A stretch of DNA of 58,684 nt from a virus: IMG/VR virus record IMGVR_UViG_3300013372_002058, positions 1 through 58,684 of that record, one strand, 5' to 3'. Shown here one piece after another: positions 31,304 through 40,195 of the stretch (position 1 is its first letter; each line of letters begins with the position of its first letter). Both the position numbers and the translations under genes were made by a program. A model generated the notes under the pieces. It made no database searches. It had not been told where the DNA came from and saw only the letters and a program-made list of their open reading frames with translations.

Positions 31304-32410
31304 ATGGCTGAATGGCAAAGAATACTGAACACAACGATCCATCAATATATCAAAGATGTTGAAGATAACATCATGCGTAACCGCAAGATTCTTGCTATGT
31401 TGCAAGATCGTGGTCGTGTGACTTTCAACAACTCTGGTGATCTCATGGATTGGAAGGTGAAATACAAAAAATCACCTTTGCGTACTATCACTGACGGCGA
31501 CACTTTGACTTTTAGCAAAGTTAACCGTTACAAGACCGCACAACTTGATTGGCGTGGTTATGCTGTGACAGATGCACTTGGTAAATTTGAAAAACTCAAA
31601 AATCAAGGCACTGCCGAAGGCATTATTAAGTTGGCATCTGACATCGTTAACTCAATGGTCTTTGAAATTGAAGACTCTTTTGGTGACGAAATCTATGCTG
31701 ATGGTAATGCTGCTGGTGGTACTGGACGCATACACGGTTTAGAGTCATGGTTCGGAACATCTGGACCTAGCCCACACGGGTTTGTAGGTCTACCTTCTGA
31801 TACCTACGCTGGACTTCTTACCACCCTAGGCAACTACGGTGGTAGCTGGTCTAAGGATGCTAGCAACAACACTGCTTGGCCAGATGGCACAGGTGATGTT
31901 GAGTATTCCTTCTGGTCTCCTTTAGTTGTCGATTATACCGACACTGCATGGACCATTCCATCTGGAGGCACTTACACTTGGGCTAACACTTGTACTCAAG
32001 CTATTCGCTATGCGATTACTAAGAGTCACAAGAACAAGTCTAAGCGTGGTATGCTTGACATGATTATCTTGGAATCTGAAATGTACCGACTTGTACTTGA
32101 ACAACAAGCTGTCAAGGAACGCTTGACGGTTGTTCGTGGTGACAAGAAGGGTGGTCTTTACGCTCTTGGTTTTGAAGACTCCGTCAATGTTGATGGTGTT
32201 GACATTACTTCTGAGTACGGGATTCCTGATGGTGTTGGCTACGGTCTTAATGTTGATGAGCTGGAATTGAGAAGCTTACAGTCACAACTGTTTGTTCCTG
32301 AAGTTCCTGACTTCGACCTTGCTAGCTATACCGAAAGATTCTCAATCGACTTCTTCGGTAACATGAGATGTAATCCACGCTACCAAGCTAAATTTGTAGC
32401 ACTTACTTAA
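31304..32410 (+). CDS. Major capsid protein (HK97-fold type)
   Basis: A 368-aa protein. It is highly ordered in composition, without low-complexity parts, and starts with a long helix (WQRILNTTIHQYIKDVEDNIMRNRKIL), the N-arm. The central part has a surface loop with Gly/Ser/Thr, and the C-terminus ends in FGNMRCNPRYQAKFVAL, as often seen in capsid proteins. Length, place after the scaffold gene and lack of other candidates support the call. The gene has A/C-rich, frequent-codon usage unlike its neighbours, as for a highly expressed protein. Confidence 0.85.
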   Translation: MAEWQRILNTTIHQYIKDVEDNIMRNRKILAMLQDRGRVTFNNSGDLMDWKVKYKKSPLRTITDGDTLTFSKVNRYKTAQLDWRGYAVTDALGKFEKLKNQGTAEGIIKLASDIVNSMVFEIEDSFGDEIYADGNAAGGTGRIHGLESWFGTSGPSPHGFVGLPSDTYAGLLTTLGNYGGSWSKDASNNTAWPDGTGDVEYSFWSPLVVDYTDTAWTIPSGGTYTWANTCTQAIRYAITKSHKNKSKRGMLDMIILESEMYRLVLEQQAVKERLTVVRGDKKGGLYALGFEDSVNVDGVDITSEYGIPDGVGYGLNVDELELRSLQSQLFVPEVPDFDLASYTERFSIDFFGNMRCNPRYQAKFVALT

Positions 32411-32448
32411 CATTCATTAGGAACTTTTTTACTTAGGAGAAATTGATA

Positions 32449-33012
32449 ATGGCAAGAAATGAAAATCCTCCCTTCGAGCGTGGTACTACCTTTTACGGCG
32501 GTGCTACAATTGACGCTAACGATCTTGGTGGCGCAAACCTTGAAGGACAAGAGTTTGAATTTGAAGACTTAGTTACAGCAACCATTGGCTCTACTAAAAT
32601 TGCTCGATCTGGCCACAAGGTCAGGTGTCGAGTAGTTCGTAACGCTGGATCTGCTGCTATTCTTCCAAAAACTATCACTGGATTTACTACTTCTACTACC
32701 GCTGGAACTTACGGTACTAAAGCTACCGGAACAGTTGCAGCTGGTGGTGTTGGTTACCCAGTAGATGAACAACTACCTGCAGCTGGTGTTCCAGTTGGTG
32801 ACTTGTTCTATGTAGTTGTTGGCGGTCCTGCGCTTATTTCACCCGCTTCTGGTGGCTGGACAGTAACGATTGCAGCTAACGATGTACTCAGTGCATTAGT
32901 TAACAAAGCTGTAACCAATGTCCTACCTTCCGGTGGGTTTGTAGTAGGCAGGGCTTGCTCCGGTGCTGCTACTTCTAGCACTGGCGATATTACTGCTTTC
33001 ATTGGCAGATAA
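32449..33012 (+). CDS. Head decoration or minor capsid protein, 187 aa
   Basis: A small beta-rich protein, with Gly/Ala/Thr repeats in the middle (TGTVAAGGVGY) and a C-terminal VGRACSGAATSSTGDITAFIGR. It follows the capsid gene by about 40 bp with TTAGGAG before the ATG at 32449. Capsid-stabilising or DUF2190-like proteins often occupy this position. Assignment is from context. Confidence 0.6.
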   Translation: MARNENPPFERGTTFYGGATIDANDLGGANLEGQEFEFEDLVTATIGSTKIARSGHKVRCRVVRNAGSAAILPKTITGFTTSTTAGTYGTKATGTVAAGGVGYPVDEQLPAAGVPVGDLFYVVVGGPALISPASGGWTVTIAANDVLSALVNKAVTNVLPSGGFVVGRACSGAATSSTGDITAFIGR

Positions 33013-33025
33013 GCCTTCGCTTAGA

Positions 33026-33046
33026 CACTTGGGCAATGCCTAAGTG
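33026..33046 (+). promoter_or_regulatory. Hairpin before the capsid-block terminator
   Basis: CACTTGGGC-AAT-GCCTAAGTG forms a 9-bp stem with one G-U pair. There is no T-tract after it; it may protect the 3' end of capsid mRNA. Confidence 0.5.
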
Positions 33047-33057
33047 AATGGATTAGT

Positions 33058-33090
33058 AAGGGTGTAGCTTTTGTTGCACCCTTGCTTTTT
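33058..33090 (+). terminator. Terminator after the capsid genes
   Basis: AAGGGTG pairs with CACCCTT (7 bp, 12-nt loop) and is followed by GCTTTTT. It separates abundant capsid transcripts from the terminase genes and likely lets some transcription pass. Confidence 0.65.
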
Positions 33091-33103
33091 AAATAGGATA
33101 GAA

Positions 33104-33574
33104 ATGCCTCCATCTTCAAACAAAACAGAAGCTAACTTACGCAGTAACCTGAAAGACGGAAAGAAGCTACCGCATCTTTCTGAGCTTGCTGAGAATTTCG
33201 TAAGGGTAGTTGGTGGTCCTTCTAAATTGGCAGAGATGCTTTTTGAAGAATGGATTGCTGCTGGTGAGGGATCTCTGGTTCGACAAAGAATATTAGATAT
33301 CATTACTAGAGTTTGGAAGTTTGCTTCTGAGTCTGACGAAAAGCCAGATGACACTGGCCTTATGACTGACGAAGACCTTGACAGAGAGATTGACGGCGTT
33401 GTAAATCAAATCAAGGAGAAGTCAGATGGAAGATCAAGAACCAAAGAGAGAGCTGACGCAGCTGGAAAAGTCAGTGATGAACTCGCTGCGGTGGTGGAAG
33501 ACATCGGGTCTGAGCTCGCAGGAGAATTTTCCAGACGGGATACTAACCCTACAATCAGTAAAGACCCTGATTGA
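33104..33574 (+). CDS. Putative small terminase subunit, 156 aa
   Basis: It lies immediately before and overlaps the large subunit by 149 bp in a different frame. The sequence is helical with an acidic end (EKPDDTGLMTDEDLDREIDGVV). Small terminase subunits recognise the packaging site. The call rests on position; no HTH is obvious. AGGATAG precedes the ATG at 33104. Confidence 0.6.
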   Translation: MPPSSNKTEANLRSNLKDGKKLPHLSELAENFVRVVGGPSKLAEMLFEEWIAAGEGSLVRQRILDIITRVWKFASESDEKPDDTGLMTDEDLDREIDGVVNQIKEKSDGRSRTKERADAAGKVSDELAAVVEDIGSELAGEFSRRDTNPTISKDPD

Positions 33575-35420
33575 TGAGCTGAATCTGACTGACAATAAAT
33601 TGTCAGAAGACATGGCTCTTGATGTTGTTCAGAAAATTGTTGTTGCACATCTCTTAGATCAAAGCCGAAAACCTAAAGTAGCTAAAAAACAGTTTGATGC
33701 TGTTGTTAAAAAACACTTTGATTTAAACCCGCCGATTGAGCAGAAGGTCGAGCAAGTAACTTCTAAAGATAGAAGCAAAGAAACTTTTGATTACTCTGAA
33801 CTTGGGCAAAGAGATAGCATAAGGTTTAAAAAACTTCTTGGCGAAGCTGCCAGACGCAAGATGGAAGCTCTTAAGATCTATGAGCCTACCGGAATCCAGC
33901 AATCATTTCATTCGTCTAAAGCCACCCACCGATTAGTCCGTGGTGGAAACCGATCAGGTAAAACTACAGTGGCAGCTGTTGAATTGTCTAGAGCTGTTTG
34001 CGGTGTTGATCCTTTTTTAAAGTATCCCATAGAAGGTGGCAGAGCTTTTTGCGTAGGTAGGAATCTTGATCATATTGGTAATGTAATGTGGCGAAAGCTA
34101 GGTAGAGCTGGTGCTTTCAGGATTATAAGGGATTTAAAAACCAAACAATGGAGAACTTACAAACCTTGGGAAAAGTCTGATCTTGATCGGTTTCATCTTA
34201 CTAAGCCATCACCTCCGCTAATTCCTAAAAGGCTAATCAAAAAGATTGCATGGGAAAACAAAGCCAAAAATATTCCTAAACTTGTTGTGCTAAACAACGG
34301 GTGGGAAATAAGCTTCTACTCCTCGGAAGGTAAGCCACCTCAAGGTAGCGATATTGATATCTTCTGGCTTGACGAGGAAATCGTAGATCCTGATTGGCAT
34401 CCAGAATTAAGTGCTCGTATTTTGGACCGCAAAGGTTGCGGGTTCTGGTCTGCTACGCCACAAACTGGAACAGAAAAACTTCTTGAATTGCATGAACGAG
34501 CTTTGACAGAAAGAGAGAAGCATCCAGATGATCCAGATGAAAGAACCGTGGACGAGTTCGTTATTATTTTGGATGACAACCCACACATCGGTGACAAAGA
34601 GAAAAAGGAATTTGCAGAAGGAATGTCAGAAGACGAGCGAAAAGTTAGGATATCTGGCGAGTTTGCAATTAATAGTCTTAGGGTATTTCCAGAGTTTTCA
34701 AAAGCAATGCATGGAGTCGAGTTTTTTCAGATACCTAATGAATGGACTAGGTATGCTGTTGTTGACCCCGGTAGGCAGGTTTGCTGCGTTTTGTTTTTTG
34801 CTATTCCTCCACCTATGCTTGGGAATACTATTTATCTATATGATGAGCTTTATATTTACAACTGTGATGCTGAACAGTTTGGCCAAAGAATGGCTCAAAA
34901 ATCCGTAGGTCAGCAGTTTGAAAAGTTTGTAATAGATATGCATGGTGGGAGAATATCTGACATTGGTAGTGGTTTAAATGTTGAACAACAGTATTCAAGA
35001 GCGTTGCGTAAATACAAGGTTTATTCTGCTTCTACTGGTAGCGGTTTTCAATGGGGCTCAGATGATGTGCAGGGCGGTATTGAAGCTGCAAGATCATTTC
35101 TAAAAGTTAGAGAAGACGGGTCAATTAAATTAAAAGTATTTCCGCAATGTCCTAACTTTATGTGGGAGATAGAAAGATATAGATACAAGAAAGAGCCAAG
35201 AGGTTATGTTACCGACAAGCCAGAAGATAGAGGTAGGGTTCATGCTATGGCATGTTTTAGATACATGGCCATGAGTAATTTAAAATATGTGCAAAGGCAC
35301 ACTATGGAAAGAAAAGATGATACTGTGTTGAAAGCCTTGAAAGCGAAAGTCAGGCGCATGAACAAGCAAAACGGGGGCTTGGGCATGATTAATCTTGGCC
35401 CCGGTAAAGAAAAGGTGTGA
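33426..35420 (+). CDS. terL: Large terminase subunit (DNA-packaging ATPase/nuclease)
   Basis: A 664-aa protein. Walker A is RGGNRSGKT (172-180), Walker B is DIFWLDEE with D316-E317, and the C-terminal nuclease starts with YAVVDPGRQ (D447) and continues with acidic residues in FEKFVIDMHGG and a basic end. It drives DNA into the procapsid and cuts the concatemer. It has AAGGAG before the ATG at 33426. An N-terminal extension of about 130 residues before the ATPase core is longer than usual and comes partly from the overlap with the small subunit. Confidence 0.95.
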   Translation: MEDQEPKRELTQLEKSVMNSLRWWKTSGLSSQENFPDGILTLQSVKTLIDELNLTDNKLSEDMALDVVQKIVVAHLLDQSRKPKVAKKQFDAVVKKHFDLNPPIEQKVEQVTSKDRSKETFDYSELGQRDSIRFKKLLGEAARRKMEALKIYEPTGIQQSFHSSKATHRLVRGGNRSGKTTVAAVELSRAVCGVDPFLKYPIEGGRAFCVGRNLDHIGNVMWRKLGRAGAFRIIRDLKTKQWRTYKPWEKSDLDRFHLTKPSPPLIPKRLIKKIAWENKAKNIPKLVVLNNGWEISFYSSEGKPPQGSDIDIFWLDEEIVDPDWHPELSARILDRKGCGFWSATPQTGTEKLLELHERALTEREKHPDDPDERTVDEFVIILDDNPHIGDKEKKEFAEGMSEDERKVRISGEFAINSLRVFPEFSKAMHGVEFFQIPNEWTRYAVVDPGRQVCCVLFFAIPPPMLGNTIYLYDELYIYNCDAEQFGQRMAQKSVGQQFEKFVIDMHGGRISDIGSGLNVEQQYSRALRKYKVYSASTGSGFQWGSDDVQGGIEAARSFLKVREDGSIKLKVFPQCPNFMWEIERYRYKKEPRGYVTDKPEDRGRVHAMACFRYMAMSNLKYVQRHTMERKDDTVLKALKAKVRRMNKQNGGLGMINLGPGKEKV

Positions 35421-35422
35421 TT

Positions 35423-35761
35423 ATGAGTGGATCTTCCGCAATGATTATTGGAGCTATTGCCAAAGAAGGCTTTAAAGATGCTTGCCAGTTTTTAGATTAT
35501 GCGCCTAAAAACGAAGAACTTGATGAAAATTCTTGGACAGCAATAGGCGAATGGGCACTAAACAACCCAGATGGCAAGGTAAAAGATTTAGCCTCCCAGA
35601 TCGCAAAACTTTGTAATAGTGAGCCAAATGAGAAATCTTTAGTTGCGTGGGAAGCTGCGATTATGGTACTTTATAACACTGTTATTGAGCCTGAAGAAAA
35701 GTTTGATCTTGACGGATGGCTTAAATCAGTGAAGCCCCTAGAAATTGCTCAAGGAGAATGA
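35423..35761 (+). CDS. Hypothetical protein between terminase and portal, 112 aa
   Basis: A helical protein with no known pattern. The ATG at 35423 is just after the terminase stop (35420). It has several conserved-looking Trp (SWTAIGEWAL, VAWEAAIM). A head-assembly or connector function is possible by position. Confidence 0.6.
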   Translation: MSGSSAMIIGAIAKEGFKDACQFLDYAPKNEELDENSWTAIGEWALNNPDGKVKDLASQIAKLCNSEPNEKSLVAWEAAIMVLYNTVIEPEEKFDLDGWLKSVKPLEIAQGE

Positions 35762-35762
35762 T

Positions 35763-36059
35763 ATGCCCTCGTTTGTTATGCCTAATATTTTTGTTGGTGA
35801 TATGGTGCTTTGGTATCATGCAGCGGATAGGACTACTGCGCCAAGGCCAGCGGTTGTTACTCATGTTGGAGCAGAAACTATTGCTTGCAGCGTGTTTGAA
35901 AAAGATAGCGTAACCATGCGGTGTATGGATGGAGTAAGACATTTAGATGATCCTACTACACAAATACCTGAAGCCAGAGAAGCTGGAGCTTGGACTTTGG
36001 TTATGCGAATAACTGAACAACAACAAAAACAAAAAGGCGCATTTGCTGTTGCGAAATAA
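35763..36059 (+). CDS. Small SH3-like protein, 98 aa
   Basis: The segment MVLWYHAADRTTAPRPAVVTHVGAETIACSVF looks like a small beta-barrel (SH3 or KOW type) domain. AAGGAG lies before the ATG at 35763, and the gene ends 3 bp before the portal ATG. No family named; likely a head or portal-associated protein. Confidence 0.6.
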   Translation: MPSFVMPNIFVGDMVLWYHAADRTTAPRPAVVTHVGAETIACSVFEKDSVTMRCMDGVRHLDDPTTQIPEAREAGAWTLVMRITEQQQKQKGAFAVAK

Positions 36060-36062
36060 TAA

Positions 36063-38027
36063 ATGAAAGAAGACTCCCTCTTAGCCCCTATAGTTACTGC
36101 ATGGTTGAAAAAAATTCAGCTTGCTTATGATTTTAAGCAGGATGAATTTGGTAAGGATGCCGAAACTTGTATGCAGTTCTTTGATGGCCCATACGATTTT
36201 ATGTATGGTCTTAAAAAGGGTGGAGGGGGAGGGCTTTCTTTTACTGGAAGCGCAGACGATTTCCCTAGACCTACCTTTGCTATGACGGTTAATAAAGTTG
36301 CAGAAATGGTGCAGCTCTTTGGGCCAGCACTTTACTCAAGAAATCCAAATCGAAAAGTAAATCCAAGAGTTGTAATGGATATTCCAGAAGGTGCATTTGC
36401 TCCTTTTAATCCACAACAATTTGGGCCAATGTTTGATATGCTTCAAGATTTAAATGTTAAGCAAACAAAGCTTGATGGAGCTAGAGCACTTTTACTTGAG
36501 CAATATTTAAACTTTACACCTGATGCGCTTAACCTTAAAGATCATTCAAGACGAGCGATTGATGAAGCGTTAATTAAAGGCATGGGCGTACTCTGGACAA
36601 GACCCTATGTATCTCCCGGAACAGGAAAGAAATTTATTGGTAGCTTCTACGACACTGTAGACAATTTGGTTATTGATCCTGATATGGAAACAATTGCTGA
36701 AGCAGGATGGATAGCTAAACGCTGTGTTGATCCTGTGTGGCAAGTAGAGCGAGATTTCGGCCTAGTTGCTGGTACTTTGTCTGGTCATCTTGAATCATAT
36801 AACCAGCAAGGTAATCTCATGGGAGAAGGCACTGCTGGAGATTACAAGCGCAAGCAAGGTAAAACAAATGACCTTCTTGTCTATTGGAAAGTCTACTCTA
36901 AGGTTGGTGTTGGTGGTCGTTTGTCTGGTGTTCCAAAAGAAAATCTTGAACCGCTAGAAGAGTACGGCGATTACGCTTATCTTGCTGTATGTGACAAAGT
37001 AGATTACCCGCTTAACCTTCCTCCTGATATTCAAAATGGCGGGGATGACGCAGAAATTAAGCGAAGGTTAGAATGGGATACTCCATTCTGGGCTGATGAC
37101 AGCTGGCCAATGACTCCAATTATCTTCCATGAAAGGCCAAGAAAAGTTTGGCCTATGTCGCATCTTAAACCCGGTCTTGGTGAACTTAAGTTTATTAACT
37201 GGGTGTATTCATTTATTGCTGGAAAAATTAGAGTTTCGTGCAGGGATTTTCTTGCAATTAAAAAATCAGTTGGCGAAGAAATTAAGTCTACAATTTTACA
37301 CGGCACTGACTATGAGCTTTTAGAAATAGATGAAACTCATGGTACTGTTACTGATGTAGTTCAATTCCTTCAGCATCCTCCATTTAATTCGGACATCTGG
37401 CAGGTTCTATCTGCCGTTGAGAGAAACTTTGAAAAGCGTGTAGGGCTCACGGAGTTGGTTTATGGCGAATCGGCTGCATCATACCGTTCTGCCACGGAAG
37501 CTCAGAGTAAAACGGAACAAACCAAAATCCGTCCTGATGACATGGCGAACAAAGTTGAAGACGCAATGACGGATATAGCAAAGAAGGAAGCTCTTGCTGT
37601 CCGTTGGCATCTTACTGGCAATGATGTTGTTAATGTTGTTGGTAAACCAATTGCTTTTCTTTGGGATCAGCTTATTGTATCTAGCGATCCAAATGATATT
37701 TTGCACAACCTTGAATATAGAGTTGCTGCTGGCAGTTCTATGAAGCCAAACAAGCAGCGTGACGCAGATAACATGGGTCTTGCTATGCAGAATATATTGC
37801 CTAGCTTGTCTACCTTTGCACAAAACACTGGAGATTTTACTGCAGTCAATGCACTTCTTCAGGATTGGGCTAAAACTTTAGACCTTGATATTACAAAGTA
37901 TTTGATTGTGCCCCCGCCTCCCCCGCCTCCCGGAATGATGCCACCGGGGATGATGCCACCAGAAGGTATGCCACCTGAAGGCATGCCTCCCGAAATGATG
38001 CCACCAATGCCACCCCAAGGAGTTTAA
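36063..38027 (+). CDS. Portal protein, 654 aa
   Basis: A ring protein through which DNA is packaged and ejected. It follows the terminase as usual, has a helical N-terminus, the alpha/beta core and the long helix region EATEAQSKTEQTKIRPDDMANKVEDAM typical of portals. The last 40 residues consist of Pro, Met, Gly and Glu (from about 618), which is not usual for portals and matches the low-complexity end of the 188-aa protein at 7629. Confidence 0.88.
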   Translation: MKEDSLLAPIVTAWLKKIQLAYDFKQDEFGKDAETCMQFFDGPYDFMYGLKKGGGGGLSFTGSADDFPRPTFAMTVNKVAEMVQLFGPALYSRNPNRKVNPRVVMDIPEGAFAPFNPQQFGPMFDMLQDLNVKQTKLDGARALLLEQYLNFTPDALNLKDHSRRAIDEALIKGMGVLWTRPYVSPGTGKKFIGSFYDTVDNLVIDPDMETIAEAGWIAKRCVDPVWQVERDFGLVAGTLSGHLESYNQQGNLMGEGTAGDYKRKQGKTNDLLVYWKVYSKVGVGGRLSGVPKENLEPLEEYGDYAYLAVCDKVDYPLNLPPDIQNGGDDAEIKRRLEWDTPFWADDSWPMTPIIFHERPRKVWPMSHLKPGLGELKFINWVYSFIAGKIRVSCRDFLAIKKSVGEEIKSTILHGTDYELLEIDETHGTVTDVVQFLQHPPFNSDIWQVLSAVERNFEKRVGLTELVYGESAASYRSATEAQSKTEQTKIRPDDMANKVEDAMTDIAKKEALAVRWHLTGNDVVNVVGKPIAFLWDQLIVSSDPNDILHNLEYRVAAGSSMKPNKQRDADNMGLAMQNILPSLSTFAQNTGDFTAVNALLQDWAKTLDLDITKYLIVPPPPPPPGMMPPGMMPPEGMPPEGMPPEMMPPMPPQGV

Positions 38028-38029
38028 AA

Positions 38030-38743
38030 ATGGCAAGTAATTTTCAAAAATTACCTTACGAAATGCAATGGCTTCTCGCTAATGGATTTAATACTAAGAC
38101 TCAAGGAAATAAACCAGTAACTAGATGGACTACTGGTGACATTGATAACGAGTTTTCAACAAAAAGCCAATTGGAACGAGACATTTTAGTTACTGCTGCT
38201 GATCAAAGCAGAAGAAGACTTATTGCAGAAGATGAAGCTAATGAATTTATGGCTAAACAATGGGAGCCATACGGAGGTTTGCCGGGTTCTAAGACAGGTC
38301 CAAGTGAAACTTGGAAATATGGTTATGGCAAAATGAGCCCTGAAGGCATGAAGAATCCAATTGCAATTCAAACTCCAGTTAACAACGCTCCGGGGGCTGG
38401 TGGTATTGGTGGTTATTATACTAATATTCCGGGCATGGGTAGAAACAGACCTGCAGGCGGGGCTGAAAAAGCTGGCCTTATTATGTATTACGATATGCCA
38501 GTTGATAAGCCTCCAACAACAACACCCGGAGGAGCACCGTTACCGATTCCATCAGTACAAGAGCGCATGACAAGAATGGGTGAAGCGGTACAGAAGGGTA
38601 TTGACAAAGGTTCAATAGGTGCGAATCAGATGCAAGATAAGTTTAAGTACCAAGTACCGGGGACAACTCCAGCAACTCCAGTAACTAAGCCTGTTGCTGC
38701 TCCTAAGACAAACACACTAGCTGGAATGACAAGACTTACATAA
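38030..38743 (+). CDS. Virion-region protein with duplicated C-terminal module, 237 aa
   Basis: It starts 2 bp after the portal stop. The N-terminal part (WLLANGF...TGDIDNEFS) is a diverged form of that in the 173-aa protein at 40196; the C-terminal 75 residues (IPSVQERMTRMG...NTLAGMTRLT) are nearly the same in both. Pro/Gly-rich linkers join the parts. It may be cargo or a portal-plug protein with a docking tail. No known family. Confidence 0.7.
   Translation: MASNFQKLPYEMQWLLANGFNTKTQGNKPVTRWTTGDIDNEFSTKSQLERDILVTAADQSRRRLIAEDEANEFMAKQWEPYGGLPGSKTGPSETWKYGYGKMSPEGMKNPIAIQTPVNNAPGAGGIGGYYTNIPGMGRNRPAGGAEKAGLIMYYDMPVDKPPTTTPGGAPLPIPSVQERMTRMGEAVQKGIDKGSIGANQMQDKFKYQVPGTTPATPVTKPVAAPKTNTLAGMTRLT
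38519..38743 (+). repeat. Duplicated C-terminal coding module, copy 1
   Basis: Closely similar to 40484-40717, with runs of more than 40 identical bases (from GGTATTGACAAAGGTTCAAT on), up to and including the TAAGGA after the stop. Confidence 0.85.
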
Positions 38744-38753
38744 GGAGTTTAAA

Positions 38754-40184
38754 ATGGCTAGTAACGAAATACCAACTGTAGCGCAGCGAATGTCTGGGGC
38801 AAGTCCAGCTAAAGGTACTGGTGTGACTAAGAAGTCTATACGAGATAAATTGTTTAATAGACCTATGCAGCAAGGTCAAGCAAGATCACGACAACAAGCA
38901 AACACTATTCCTTATAGGGTTCCCGGCCAGCCAGCACAACCACTAACAGCACCTGTTGGAACTAATAAGCCTTTAGGTTCGCCACAGCAAGGGCAAGCTC
39001 CAAGCCCTTTAGTAAACAATGATGATCCTTATTTTTACAATCCTATTGCAAAGCCAGATTACAGCAAAATTAATCCAAACGACCCTGCAGAAATCGAATA
39101 TCAAAGAATTATGAAAGCAAAAGAAGCAGCTGGTAAAGCTGGAAAGGGTGTTACTATGGAGCATAATTCAACTCCAGAAAGAACTAGAATTGGAGAAGAA
39201 TATAGTGCCAAAGAAGCAGAACGACAAAAGAAATTTTTAGAAGCAAGAAAGGCTGATCCTGAAGGCTATGAAAAATGGTTAGATATTAAGTTTCCCGGTA
39301 GGCTTAAAGACCGTGGTTTTGATATGAGGCTTCCTGAGAATACTGGACCTGCACCGTATTGGTTTCCAAATAGAATTCTTAAAGGTGACGAAAAACTTAC
39401 TAATATTCGGATGCCGGGGTTACCTGAAGGGTGGGAAAAAGCTGGTCCTGATGATAAACCCGGAAGCCTTAGGGATTTAGCAGCAAAAGCAAATTGGTAT
39501 TGGGAGAATGCAAATGCTCAGACAAACATGGCTGAAGCTTCGGCAGCAATAAGTGCATACGAAAAAGCAGCTAACCGAGCGCAATATAAAAATATGACTG
39601 ACGCAGAATTTGAACGAATGATAGCGCCTAGAGAAAGGCAATTAACTCAAGCTGAATTTGAAGCAGCTCACAGGGCAAAAGGGGGTAAATTTGCAATGGG
39701 TTTAAGTGGAACCATGATTCCAGTTATTGGAGAAGAAAGTAATTCGCCAGAATTAAATGCCTTTAAACAAAAGCATAAAGATGCTGGTGGAAAATTTGCT
39801 CCTGCTTATCCGGGTGGTCCAATGATCCCAGTGGCAGATGATAACACTATATCTCCATCCGAAAAAGCTATTAACGATAAGCATGCAGCTGGTGGTGGTA
39901 AATTTGCTACTACACCGGGAGGCAAAATGATTCCAATTTCTGGAACAGCCAATAATGAGCGCAGCCAAAGTTTAATTGATGCTGAGAATGCTCACCGAGC
40001 TAAGGGTGGGCAATTTGCTCCTGATAGTCAAGGCCGAATGATTCCTGTCATTACGCATGATCCAAATGTACCTGTTGGTCCATATGTTCCTACGCCACCA
40101 GAAAAGTTTATTGACACTAATAAACCAAAGACTTATGCAAAAACGCCTATGGATGCGCCAGTTAATTCTTACAATTATGTATAA
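38754..40184 (+). CDS. Repeat-containing virion-region protein, 476 aa
   Basis: Residues about 300-445 hold four tandem units of the type HrakGGkFa...G.MIPV, 33-45 residues apart. The N-terminus has IPTVAQRM...KKSIRDKLFNR, which resembles both the C-terminal module of its neighbours and a segment of the 1277-aa protein. Linkers are Pro/Gln-rich. AAGGAG precedes the ATG. A virion or assembly role is likely from position; function unknown. Confidence 0.7.
   Translation: MASNEIPTVAQRMSGASPAKGTGVTKKSIRDKLFNRPMQQGQARSRQQANTIPYRVPGQPAQPLTAPVGTNKPLGSPQQGQAPSPLVNNDDPYFYNPIAKPDYSKINPNDPAEIEYQRIMKAKEAAGKAGKGVTMEHNSTPERTRIGEEYSAKEAERQKKFLEARKADPEGYEKWLDIKFPGRLKDRGFDMRLPENTGPAPYWFPNRILKGDEKLTNIRMPGLPEGWEKAGPDDKPGSLRDLAAKANWYWENANAQTNMAEASAAISAYEKAANRAQYKNMTDAEFERMIAPRERQLTQAEFEAAHRAKGGKFAMGLSGTMIPVIGEESNSPELNAFKQKHKDAGGKFAPAYPGGPMIPVADDNTISPSEKAINDKHAAGGGKFATTPGGKMIPISGTANNERSQSLIDAENAHRAKGGQFAPDSQGRMIPVITHDPNVPVGPYVPTPPEKFIDTNKPKTYAKTPMDAPVNSYNYV
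39657..40050 (+). repeat. Four tandem GGKFA/GxMIPV protein repeats
   Basis: Units begin near 39667, 39772, 39880 and 39991. Each has H or K, GGKFA or GGQFA, then G-x-MIP(V/I). They have diverged at DNA level, so selection for the protein motif is likely. Confidence 0.7.
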
Positions 40185-40195
40185 GGAGTTTTACA

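Noticed and set aside
34528-34908. 126-aa ORF in another frame of the large terminase
   Set aside because: Shadow ORF within a conserved gene, no ribosome-binding site.
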